Positions 5,901 through 11,092 of a stretch of DNA of 11,092 nt are shown piece after piece. The stretch is taken from positions 1 to 11,092 of the forward strand of contig JBDQOI010000054.1 of the NCBI GenBank assembly GCA_040261275.1, written 5' to 3'. Both the position numbers and the translations under genes were made by a program. Origin of the DNA: UBA8752 sp040261275. GTDB taxonomy: Bacteria; Bacteroidota; Bacteroidia; Flavobacteriales_D; Sanyastnellaceae. The first letter of the stretch is position 1. Each line of letters begins with the position of its first letter. A model generated the notes under the pieces. The model worked only from the letters and a program-made list of their open reading frames with translations, ran no database searches and was not told the DNA's origin.

Positions 5901-7684
5901 AGTACGCCAACGAAACTTGCCAGTATCCCGGGTTTTGCGACACCTGCGAGAATGGGGTTGTCCTTTCGGGCGACTCCGATGGCGACGGCATTTGCGATGC
6001 GGATGATTCCTGCAGCGATCTGACGGCCTGCAATTACGATGGGGCTCTCTATGCAAACGAGGCATGTGTTGTTCTTGGCCCTTGCGATAGCTGCAATGGG
6101 GGTGCCGTGGTCATTGGCGACACCGATGGTGACGGTATTTGTGATGGGTCAGATTTGTGCAGCGATTTGGCGGCTTGCAATTACAATGGATCCGAGTACC
6201 TGAATGCGCCATGTGAAGTGCCTGGCTTTTGCGACGCTTGTTCCAATGGCGTTTTGATTTCCGGCGATGACACCGACGCGGACGGCATCTGCGACGTCGA
6301 TGATAACTGCACAGACCCGAATGCCTTCAACTACCTCGACGCCAGCAACGCGCCTTGCTTGTATTTCGGGTGCACCAACCCCACGGCGGACAATTACGAC
6401 CCCGAAGCCGACCTCTGCCCCACTTCCAGCGAGTGCTGCATTTGGTTGGGCTGCACGGATTCCAGCTCCCCAGCCTGCAATTACGACCCCATCGCCAACA
6501 CGGATGACGGCTCCTGCGACTATGCTTCCTGCGCCGGTTGTACGGAAGCCGCGGCTTGCAATTACGATCCGGATGCCACGCTCAGCGATGGCTCCTGCGA
6601 CTATTCCTGTCTGGGATGCACCAACCCCTGTTCTGGCAACTACGATGCGAGCGCCACAGTGGATGACGGCTCTTGCCAACCGGTACTGGGCTGCATGGAT
6701 GCAACCGCGTGCAATTATGACAGCTGTGCGGACCTGGACTTCGGCTGCGCCTATCTGGATGCATGTGGCATCTGCGGAGGTCCGGGCGCGATTTATGCCT
6801 GTGGTTGCGAAGAACTGCCCACGGGAGAATGCGACTGTGACGGTAACGTGGAGGACGCATGTGGGGTTTGTGGTGGCACAGGAACCGACGTGGATGCCGA
6901 CGGTGTATGCGACGATTTGGATGCATGCACCGACCTGACCGCCTGCAACTACAGCGACCCTTCGGGCTCCGCTTGTGACTACAGTGCCTGCGCCGGCTGC
7001 GGACTGGCAGACGCATGCAATTATGACCCGGGTGCGGATATCGTGGATAACGGTCTCTGCCTCTACCCCATTGACCTGTGCGCCGGAAGCGCACCCTCAG
7101 ATTGCACGGCCCCCGACTTCAGCGGATTCGACTGCAACTGCACCTGCCTGAACGACACCGATGGCGACGGCGTTTGTGACGGTGATGAATGGCCCGGCTG
7201 TCAGGATGTGGCCGCCTGCAATTACGAATCTTGCGCGACAGACGACGACGGAACTTGTCTGTATGAGGATGTAGTGGGCGACTGCGGCGGAGATTGCACG
7301 GCCGATGCCGATGAAGATGGCATCTGCGATTCGGAGGACGACTGCTTGGGGGAGGAAGACATCTGCGGGGTGTGCAATGGCCCCGGTGCCATCCTGCAAT
7401 GCGGTTGCACCAATATCCTCGAGAGCGATTGTGATTGCGATGGCAACCAGCTCGATGCGTTGGGCGTATGTGGAGGCACTTGCGTCAGTGACGCCAATGC
7501 AAATGGAATCTGTGACGACCTGGAGGCCACTCTTTGCGGTCCCGGTTCATTCTATAGTCCGGAATTGGGACAATGTTTGGGTCTCGATGGCACCTGCCCT
7601 ACCGACCTCGATGGCAACGGAAGTACAGGGTCTGCCGACCTTTTGATTCTGCTATCCAACTACAACCTGTTCTGCATCGAGTAG
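2927..7684 (+). CDS. Giant multidomain secreted protein: P-domain-like, LamG and Cys/Asp repeat array
   Basis: 1585 residues, complete. Signal peptide 1-20 (MRFLLALAVLCSPVFHCHAQ). Layout: P-domain-like sandwich about 26-172; ACNY unit 177-198; unassigned beta-rich region about 203-358, starting FFHDFEDG; ACNY-type unit 361-382; LamG/concanavalin-like domain about 394-612 (LVAWYPMDGNAQD, ALAFDGSDDF, then NGRLDDVGIWNRALTPQE near the end, a typical LamG_3 finish); domain shared with gene 3, 618-742; ACNY unit 748-768; second P-domain-like copy 776-916; Cys/Asp array 921-1550; EF-hand or dockerin-like tail 1557-1585. A WYADVDGDGLGD segment, common in Bacteroidota surface proteins, lies at 947-958. 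The LamG domain suggests glycan or protein binding, so a surface adhesin or structural role is likely. No catalytic site is visible. There is no T9SS-type tail, so the export route after Sec is unclear. No strong Shine-Dalgarno, as usual for the phylum. Confidence 0.92.
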   Translation: MRFLLALAVLCSPVFHCHAQSSSDTCSTDWVVATGLLNGINQVNYTPVETFTFEASTTDTLSTLLVNMTATGGSTSNWASDLLVAITDPAGRTAEWGGYQGATIDTLHFLAGAWPASWGADINGQAEWTAEVDVSAANLRGTGTWSVQLANGWSTSTTAVSYNVTMTLPDVCEEVIGCSDDNACNYESDFTIAANNECICGDCVVDTLELPFFHDFEDGIDPLGNASCQPLVEVNNGRVTMGTGFISAESTQWDWHAIHANESGNLMLHFTLGIANPQGYSCSGGACFNENFINLHLNGQSVFFSEISQIEWQSGGTEEGSIPVDIVIPVDAGLQTFQWMASSRRRQWFLDDIDISFQPDFGCTNPLYAEYDPNAISEDGSCATLNALEYVPSYGLVAWYPMDGNAQDFSGLDNNGLMSGPGPTLDRFGNAGSALAFDGSDDFLLIPHDSSLAITGDITLSAWYNSDGPTGNYQTFLTKRDGNGNWPYSLGTSHYFGPGGCPEEVGKFVTGRRSNEGGNYELIFSQETAPMSTWTHIVMVVASDTVKYYQNGTLLSFACFGDAFTLPAVDTGAPLTIGACACGLDEFMNGRLDDVGIWNRALTPQEVQNLFIASQEGPFEYAPTPASGLMTAQVALEGAPASTDDWIGAFTANGTCVGATQPVIDGALVRFTLSLHGDDPVTTDSIEGLLPGDSFYLQLYDTSADTTYTWNAGFGDTAVTGWMDMAGALIPALNTPDFLYDFRTPVPGCIDESACNYSEEANLDDGSCNYDVPCACNTLWSVATAPLSGSSFETFTLEAGSQGSLGIVDIEMTTVGGNASTWAVDLLVAIVDPNGNGVEWGGYDILSYGLGFATGPSWPAEWDTTASLSPVWTASIDLSPYNLQGGGTWTLYLLNGYLSASADVQFNVDLSIENLCGPQEGCTDSNACNFDPEANIDDGSCILPPVWYADVDGDGLGDANSTTLACIQPNGYLSVAGDLCDDPSACNFNAGQYANETCQYPGFCDTCENGVVLSGDSDGDGICDADDSCSDLTACNYDGALYANEACVVLGPCDSCNGGAVVIGDTDGDGICDGSDLCSDLAACNYNGSEYLNAPCEVPGFCDACSNGVLISGDDTDADGICDVDDNCTDPNAFNYLDASNAPCLYFGCTNPTADNYDPEADLCPTSSECCIWLGCTDSSSPACNYDPIANTDDGSCDYASCAGCTEAAACNYDPDATLSDGSCDYSCLGCTNPCSGNYDASATVDDGSCQPVLGCMDATACNYDSCADLDFGCAYLDACGICGGPGAIYACGCEELPTGECDCDGNVEDACGVCGGTGTDVDADGVCDDLDACTDLTACNYSDPSGSACDYSACAGCGLADACNYDPGADIVDNGLCLYPIDLCAGSAPSDCTAPDFSGFDCNCTCLNDTDGDGVCDGDEWPGCQDVAACNYESCATDDDGTCLYEDVVGDCGGDCTADADEDGICDSEDDCLGEEDICGVCNGPGAILQCGCTNILESDCDCDGNQLDALGVCGGTCVSDANANGICDDLEATLCGPGSFYSPELGQCLGLDGTCPTDLDGNGSTGSADLLILLSNYNLFCIE
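3002..3442 (+). repeat. P-domain-like module, copy 1
   Basis: Residues 26-172 of the large protein. Its counterpart at 5252-5674 shares the order of landmarks: GG-x(2)-S-x-W, (S/V)DLLVAI, DP-x-G, EWGGY, SWPA-x-W, a WTA strand, NL-x-G-x-GTW and a final LC or VC. The pattern (DLLVAI, G-T-W-x-(V/L), closing strand) recalls proprotein convertase P/Homo B domains, which often end secreted Bacteroidota proteins; this assignment is by eye. Confidence 0.55.
3533..4000 (+). other. Unassigned beta-rich domain in the large protein
   Basis: Residues 203-358. It opens with LPFFHDFEDG, the kind of start seen in MAM or choice-of-anchor type jelly rolls, and closes with QWFLDDIDISF, where a DDI/DDV strand also fits those folds. 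Three Cys lie in the middle (228, 282, 287). It is flanked on both sides by single ACNY-type units. The family name is a guess; the domain boundaries are fairly clear. Confidence 0.4.
4106..4762 (+). other. LamG/concanavalin A-like domain
   Basis: Residues 394-612 of the large protein. It shows the usual LamG_3 course: LVAWYPMDGNAQD at the start, ALAFDGSDDFLLIP, a TLSAWYNSD strand, a WTHIVMVV strand followed by VKYYQNGTLL, and NGRLDDVGIWNRALTPQE at the end. Such domains bind carbohydrates or proteins, often with calcium. Extra Cys pairs (501, 559, 580, 582) may rigidify it. Confidence 0.8.
4778..5152 (+). other. Domain shared with gene 3 (copy in the large protein)
   Basis: Residues 618-742. 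It matches residues 39-165 of gene 3 in the order PTP, DW(I)GAF, GTCVGAT, HGDD plus VTT, and F-x-L-Q-LY. No named family recognised. Codons differ widely between the copies, so the duplication is old or the two came from different sources. Confidence 0.6.
5252..5674 (+). repeat. P-domain-like module, copy 2
   Basis: Residues 776-916, the second copy of the module at 3002-3442. DLLVAI, EWGGY, SWPA-x-W and GGGTW are retained. It stands directly before the long Cys/Asp array, while copy 1 follows the signal peptide. Confidence 0.55.
5687..7576 (+). repeat. Long Cys/Asp repeat array (ACNY and TSP3-like units)
   Basis: Residues 921-1550. It holds 13 of the 16 ACNY-type units of the protein, starting near residues 921, 979, 1029, 1078, 1128, 1149, 1175, 1204, 1230, 1255, 1334, 1358 and 1424. 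A canonical unit is about 21 residues: GC-x-D-x-x-ACNY, a short acidic loop, then DDGSC. Between units lie TSP3-like runs (DSDGDGICD, DTDGDGICD, DTDGDGVCD) and, from 1277 and 1477, two DxCGxCxGPGAI...CGC...CDCDGN modules like those in gene 1. TSP3-type runs bind calcium; an extended, disulfide-stabilised stalk is the natural inference. Confidence 0.85.
5867..6310 (+). repeat. Three tandem 49-50-residue repeats within the array
   Basis: Units at 5867-6013 (49 residues), 6014-6160 (49) and 6161-6310 (50, one extra residue in the TSP3 run). Each runs (S/D)D-x-x-ACN(Y/F), a YxN-x-xC stretch, then G-x-CD-x-C-x-(N/G)G, (I/S)GD, DxDGICD or DGDGICD and a closing Cys. A fourth, broken unit starts at 6311, where ACNY has become AFNY. 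The DNA has diverged at synonymous sites. Confidence 0.75.
7595..7681 (+). other. Dockerin/EF-hand-like tail of the large protein
   Basis: Residues 1557-1585, CPTDLDGNGSTGSADLLI and then NYNLFCIE. D1560, D1562, N1564 and D1571 fit the 12-residue calcium loop. It matches the tail of gene 1 at all but about four residues. Confidence 0.6.
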
Positions 7685-7705
7685 ACGCCGCATCTTCGCG
7701 GGGAG

Positions 7706-8602
7706 ATGATCCTGTACAACCCCCGCGCCTGGTTTGGGCTGATTTTCGAGTTTCACCGGAGCGACACGTTCCGCAAGATGATTTGGGTGCTGCTCGCCTA
7801 CGCCGCTTACGCGACGGGGTTGACGTGGGTGGAGTTGCACTACCGCGAGTATTTCGAGTTCCTGAACACGGTGACCGTGCATTCGCTGCTCGGCTTCATC
7901 ATGGGTCTGCTGCTCGTGTTCAGGACCAATACCGGCTACGACCGCTGGTGGGAGGGCCGCAAGCAATGGGGTGCATTGGTCAATTCGACCCGCCATTTTG
8001 CCTACCAGCTCGCCGCCCTGTTGCCGGGTGAGGCGCACGCCGAGGACAGGGCCGCATTGACCCGCCTGATCGCCGCCTACCCCTCTGCCCTGCGGCACCA
8101 CCTGCGCCGGGTGGAGCCGGACGAGATCCTGCGCCGCATCACCGCGGACAGCCCCCACGGACTCGAGCGCAGCGACATCGCCGCCGCCGAGCCCCAACAC
8201 ATCCCCAACGCCATCGCCGCCGAGCTGTACCGGCGCATCACGGCCTGGAACCGCGCCGGCGTCATCTCCGGCGAGATGCTCATCAACCTGAACGCCGAGC
8301 TCGCCCGCTTCACCGACATCACCGGCGCCTGCGAGCGCATCCTGAAGACGCCCATCCCCTTCGGATACAGCCTCTTCATCAAGAAATTCATCTTCGCGTA
8401 CACGCTCACGCTGCCGCTGGGGCTGGTGAACCAGTTCAATTGGTGGACGGTACCCCTCGCCACATTCGTGCTTTACGTCTTCGGGTCGCTGGAGCTGCTG
8501 GCCGAGGAGATCGAGGAGCCCTTCGGCGTGGATGCCAACGACCTCCCGACCGACCCGCTCGCCGATACCATGCGCGGCAACATCGCCGAGCTGCTGGCCT
8601 AA
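7706..8602 (+). CDS. Bestrophin-family anion channel
   Basis: 298 residues, the usual length for bacterial bestrophins (Bestrophin/RFP-TM, formerly UPF0187). These form pentameric ion channels in the inner membrane; animal members carry chloride, and some bacterial ones prefer cations. Family hallmarks are RTNTGYDRWWEGR at 73-85, KTPIPFGYSLFIKKF at 214-228, and SLELLAEEIEEPFG with NDLP at 261-281, the acidic region that in animal members forms the calcium clasp. Hydrophobic helices lie near 25-43, 58-73, 225-244 and 247-266. The start ATG follows GGGAG at 7701 and is 21 bases behind the previous stop, so read-through transcription is possible. Physiological role unknown; osmotic or membrane potential control is a general guess for the family. 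Confidence 0.93.
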   Translation: MILYNPRAWFGLIFEFHRSDTFRKMIWVLLAYAAYATGLTWVELHYREYFEFLNTVTVHSLLGFIMGLLLVFRTNTGYDRWWEGRKQWGALVNSTRHFAYQLAALLPGEAHAEDRAALTRLIAAYPSALRHHLRRVEPDEILRRITADSPHGLERSDIAAAEPQHIPNAIAAELYRRITAWNRAGVISGEMLINLNAELARFTDITGACERILKTPIPFGYSLFIKKFIFAYTLTLPLGLVNQFNWWTVPLATFVLYVFGSLELLAEEIEEPFGVDANDLPTDPLADTMRGNIAELLA

Positions 8603-8626
8603 GCCTGACTGCAATCAAAAGGCGGA

Positions 8627-8640
8627 ATGACGAACGTCAT
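8627..8640. promoter_or_regulatory. Short palindrome, possible operator
   Basis: ATGACGAACGTCAT is a perfect 6-base inverted repeat around AA, in the 89-base gap between the bestrophin gene and the gene at 8692. The two-base loop and absence of a T run argue against a terminator; a dimeric regulator site is possible. Chance is a fair alternative. Confidence 0.2.
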
Positions 8641-8691
8641 GATGCGAAGCCAAGTGCCGGGTCACCTTGCTTCCATCAAATACACTTTGTC

Positions 8692-9192
8692 ATGAATGTT
8701 TTCTCTTCCTCCTGTGCAGTGCCGTTGGCCTTGGCCGTTCTGTTTACTGCCTTGCAGACCCTTTCCCTTCATCCCAAGTTTGTCGAAAAGGTCGCTGTCG
8801 CCTTGCCCAGTCACCTGCTCATGTTCACCCAAGAGTTCTGCGATGATGGCACTTGCCTTTTCATCACTGAGTTCAGCTACCGCACCTTCTTCGTCTCCCA
8901 AGAGACCCTCTGCGATGCCAAATTGCGCCAAGCGGAAGTCAGGCGTCTGGAACGCGCTCTGGACGATGAATCTCCGCCGCTCGAAGCCATTCACCTGTAC
9001 TACAACAAGCCTGTGCCCAAGGCCGAGGACTGCAAGGGTTGCTCCGTCCGCGATCGGCTCAGGAAAGTCATTGCGTCTTGTGGCATGCCGGCCAACATTA
9101 CCCTGTCGAGCCCTGCCGCTGGACCTGAATCCCTCGTTCTGCTGAGCGCTGCACAGCAGGTCACCTTTGTCTCCTCGGCGCGGATGCGCTGA
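8692..9192 (+). CDS. Hypothetical exported protein with seven cysteines
   Basis: 166 residues, no recognised family. The ATG at 8692 is chosen because a hydrophobic segment follows at once (about residues 8-26, CAVPLALAVLFTALQTLSL), a signal peptide or membrane anchor. There is no lipobox. Cys are at 8, 50, 55, 74, 114, 117 and 130; CKGC at 114-117 is a CxxC motif, but no thioredoxin-like fold is recognisable around it. A charged, probably helical stretch lies at about 76-92. Codon third positions are G/C-rich in this frame, which supports it over a 110-residue open frame on the opposite strand at 8662-8994. The stop is 6 bases from the convergent end of gapN. Confidence 0.7.
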   Translation: MNVFSSSCAVPLALAVLFTALQTLSLHPKFVEKVAVALPSHLLMFTQEFCDDGTCLFITEFSYRTFFVSQETLCDAKLRQAEVRRLERALDDESPPLEAIHLYYNKPVPKAEDCKGCSVRDRLRKVIASCGMPANITLSSPAAGPESLVLLSAAQQVTFVSSARMR

Positions 9193-9198
9193 CCGCTA

Positions 9199-10800
9199 TC
9201 AGAGCAGGTAGTCCATGCTGGAAAAGGTCGAGTGGCGGCCCGTGACGACACCCTCGAGCATGTCCTTGCGGCCCTCGCTGCACGCCACGATGGTCCGGAT
9301 ACTGAACGACCGCAATGCGGCCCGCACCGACAATGTGGCCACGGCGCTGTCCTTGCGGCCGGTAAACGGCAGGGCATCGGGACCGCGCTGGCAGCTCGCG
9401 TTGAGGTTGACGCGGCAGACCTGGTTGACGAGCTGATCGATCACCTTTCCCATCGCCTCGGGGTTCTGCGAGAAGACGCTGGCCTGCTGGCCGTAGTCGC
9501 TCTCGGCGATGTCCGCCATGACCTCCTCGATGTCCTCAAATTCTATGACGGGACAGACCGGCCCGAATTGCTCTTCGCGGAAGATGGCCGCGGCCCGGCT
9601 CACCGGGAAGAGGATGGCCGGGAAGAAGATGGCGCCGGCGGTCTGGCCGCCCTTGGCGTTGATGACCTTGGCCCCCATCTCGATGGCTTCGTCCACATAG
9701 GCCTGCATGGCTTCTACCTTGCCGCGCTCGGGCAATGGCGTGATGTCCGCATCGGCAAACGGCAGTCCGGCGCGCAGCCGGTCGGTGGCCGCCGCGAACT
9801 TCTCCAGGAACTCCGCCCGCACGTACTTGTGCACGTAGATGACCTTCAGCGCGGTGCACCTCTGACCGTTGTAGCTCCACGCGCCGCTCACACACTGCTT
9901 GACGGCCAAATCCAAATCGGCATCGGGCAGGATGATGGCGGGGTTCTTGGCCTCGAGACCGAGCACCTGCCGCACGCGGTTGGGCTTGGGGTGCTGGCTG
10001 ATGAGGGCGTTGCTCGACTTGCTGTTGCCGATCAGGGCCAGCACATCGATGGTGCCCGACTGCATGATGGGCGCCGCCAATTCACGGCCCCGGCCGAAGA
10101 CGACGTTGATGACGCCCGGCGGGAAGCATTCCCGGAAGGCTTCGAGCAACGGGGCGATCAGGAGCACTCCGTATTTGGCCGGCTTGAAGACGGCCGTATT
10201 GCCCATCAGGATGGCGGGCAACAGCACACAGAACGTCTCGTTGAGCGGGTAATTGTAGGGTCCGAGGCACAGCACCACACCCAACGGGCCGCGGCGGATC
10301 TGGGCGAGCGTGCCCTCCACGTTGCTGATGTGGCTGCCCTCGCGGTGCAGCTTCTTGTACTCGACCACGGTCTCGCGCAGGTATTCAACCGTGCGGGTGA
10401 ACTCCTTCACCGCGTCCTTCTTGCGCTTGCAGATCTCCCACATGAGGAGCTTGACCACCAACTCGCGCTGCTCGACCATGCGGTCAATGAACTTCTCCAT
10501 TGCGGCAATGCGGTCGGCCGCCGGCATCGTGGGCCACGCCCCGCGGCCGTTGTCATAGGCCTTGCGGGCTGCCGCCAATGCCTCCATGCCCTGCTCCTTC
10601 TTGAGGTCGGGCGCCGAACCCAAATAGACCGGTGTCTCAGCACCGTTCTCCAGCGTCCGAATTGGGCTGAAAACGTCCGCCATGGGACCGTTCCAGGCCT
10701 TCAACTGTCCGTCGACCAAGTAGGTCTTATGGTGCAGCGGATCGCTGAATGCATCCTTGGGGTCGAGAAAGCTGTCCTGGGCGGGAATGGCATGCGTCAT
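9199..10800 (-). CDS. gapN: Non-phosphorylating NADP-dependent glyceraldehyde-3-phosphate dehydrogenase (GapN)
   Basis: 533 residues, aldehyde dehydrogenase superfamily, ALDH11/GapN type. It oxidises glyceraldehyde 3-phosphate to 3-phosphoglycerate in the cytoplasm, making NADPH and bypassing the ATP-yielding step of glycolysis. Catalytic residues are visible: Cys315 in NGQRCTALK, Glu283 in VLGLEAKNPAI, Asn183 in GPYNYPLNE, and coenzyme-binding Lys206 in FKPAKYG. Arg314 next to the Cys matches the phosphate-binding Arg of GapN. EEQFGPV (409-415) and PFTGRKDSA (478-486) are typical late motifs. The C-terminal extension ending TFSSMDYLL also fits the Bacteroidota form as I remember it. The ATG at 10800 leaves a plausible N-terminus; the overall length is somewhat above the roughly 475-500 of streptococcal and plant enzymes. 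A gene 49 bases upstream on the same strand may share a transcript. Confidence 0.9.
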   Translation of the reverse strand: MTHAIPAQDSFLDPKDAFSDPLHHKTYLVDGQLKAWNGPMADVFSPIRTLENGAETPVYLGSAPDLKKEQGMEALAAARKAYDNGRGAWPTMPAADRIAAMEKFIDRMVEQRELVVKLLMWEICKRKKDAVKEFTRTVEYLRETVVEYKKLHREGSHISNVEGTLAQIRRGPLGVVLCLGPYNYPLNETFCVLLPAILMGNTAVFKPAKYGVLLIAPLLEAFRECFPPGVINVVFGRGRELAAPIMQSGTIDVLALIGNSKSSNALISQHPKPNRVRQVLGLEAKNPAIILPDADLDLAVKQCVSGAWSYNGQRCTALKVIYVHKYVRAEFLEKFAAATDRLRAGLPFADADITPLPERGKVEAMQAYVDEAIEMGAKVINAKGGQTAGAIFFPAILFPVSRAAAIFREEQFGPVCPVIEFEDIEEVMADIAESDYGQQASVFSQNPEAMGKVIDQLVNQVCRVNLNASCQRGPDALPFTGRKDSAVATLSVRAALRSFSIRTIVACSEGRKDMLEGVVTGRHSTFSSMDYLL

Positions 10801-10849
10801 GCCTTAATAACCCGCTCAATGCCATTGGGTTCACTCCAACACAAGAACG

Positions 10850-11092
10850 TCAGGAGCCTCCGCACAGTCCTACTTTGACCCCACTCTTGCGCAAATCCTG
10901 AAGGGTCGACAACAAGTAAGGCACGCCATTGAGTGAAGCGCTGAACTGCACAAACCGCTTCACCACCTTTCGGTAGGCTTCGCTCAAATCAAACAGCCTT
11001 TGCTCATCGGGCCAGGGGTTGGAGAAATGCGCGTTGTACACTTCCCGAACGCCTTCGGAAAAGGACAATCCGACCGCCATCGTCAACAATTC
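10850..11092 (-). CDS. Unrecognised protein, C-terminal 80 residues (5' end outside window)
   Basis: The frame is open from the window edge (GAA TTG TTG ACG ATG...) to TGA at 10852-10850. A TTG or the ATG at codon 5 could be starts, but nothing argues for one, so I treat it as the tail of a longer gene. It appears soluble and mostly helical (EAYRKVVKRFVQF, LLSTLQDLRKSG) with one Cys near the end (LCGGS). No family recognised. It lies 49 bases ahead of gapN in the same direction, so cotranscription is possible. Confidence 0.5.
   Translation of the reverse strand, partial: ELLTMAVGLSFSEGVREVYNAHFSNPWPDEQRLFDLSEAYRKVVKRFVQFSASLNGVPYLLSTLQDLRKSGVKVGLCGGS

Noticed and set aside
6149..6938. Long open frames in other frames and on the minus strand over the Cys/Asp array
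   Set aside because: They are the periodic repeat read out of frame, which gives long stop-free stretches with Arg/His- or Thr/Pro-rich junk.
5687..7576. The periodic repeats considered as a CRISPR array or noncoding satellite
   Set aside because: The period is a multiple of three, the reading frame is open throughout, and copies differ mostly at synonymous positions, so this is protein repeat.
7652..8614. A 320-codon open frame on the minus strand opposite the bestrophin gene
   Set aside because: The + strand protein is a clear bestrophin; the antisense frame has Gly/Val/Gln-rich composition typical of shadows.
8679..8689. AATACACTTTG just before the ATG at 8692, resembling AATACACTTTTG at 2813-2824, considered as a shared promoter element
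   Set aside because: It has one base too many for TAnnTTTG, and at 8692 a -7 box there would put the transcript start inside the gene.
8662..8994. A 110-codon minus-strand frame over the small exported gene
   Set aside because: The + frame has a signal-like segment and G/C-rich third positions; both cannot easily be real, and the minus frame lacks recognisable features.
9193..9198. A bidirectional terminator between the convergent genes ending at 9192 and 9199
   Set aside because: Only 6 bases separate the stops and I see no stem followed by a T run.
9232..10878. A 548-codon open frame on the + strand opposite gapN
   Set aside because: gapN on the minus strand is a textbook match with all catalytic residues. 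The opposite frame is open because of GC-rich codons and has low-complexity Asp/His/Arg/Leu content with no family.

Overview
The window looks like part of a chromosome from a fairly GC-rich member of the Bacteroidota, most likely Flavobacteriales or a close relative. Three things point there: exported proteins built from Cys/Asp-rich repeats of the GCTDxxACNY...DDGSC type, a C-terminal segment resembling a type IX secretion (T9SS) sorting domain on one of them, and a non-phosphorylating glyceraldehyde-3-phosphate dehydrogenase (GapN) of the plant/Bacteroidota kind. The lineage is inferred from protein style; there is no rRNA or other marker gene.

Left part (2-7684, + strand): four consecutive exported or surface proteins. 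Gene 1 (2-697) is the 3' end of a Cys-rich repeat protein. Gene 2 (690-1457) overlaps it by 8 bases and is a small secreted protein of the same family. Gene 3 (1420-2811) overlaps gene 2 by 38 bases; it has a signal peptide, a domain shared with the next gene, Ig-like domains and a probable T9SS tail. An AT-rich gap of 115 bases with a possible promoter follows. Then comes a 1585-residue multidomain protein (2927-7684) with two copies of a P-domain-like sandwich, an unassigned beta-rich region, a LamG-like domain, the domain shared with gene 3, and a long C-terminal array of Cys/Asp repeats. Gene 1 and the large gene end in nearly the same tail, a single EF-hand/dockerin-like loop followed by a Cys, instead of a T9SS tail. 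The set reads as a family of surface or adhesion proteins related by duplication and domain shuffling.

Right part: a bestrophin-type anion channel (7706-8602, +), a small exported protein with seven cysteines and no recognised family (8692-9192, +), then, convergent and only 6 bases away, GapN (9199-10800, -). Upstream of gapN on the same strand is the 3' end of an unrecognised gene (10850-11092, -). These look like ordinary chromosomal genes with no evident functional tie to the secreted cluster.

No tRNA, rRNA, CRISPR array, insertion sequence or clear rho-independent terminator was seen. Every stretch above 300 bases is covered by a gene. The most distinctive feature is the architecture of the repeat-protein cluster, not a recognisable defence or mobile system.
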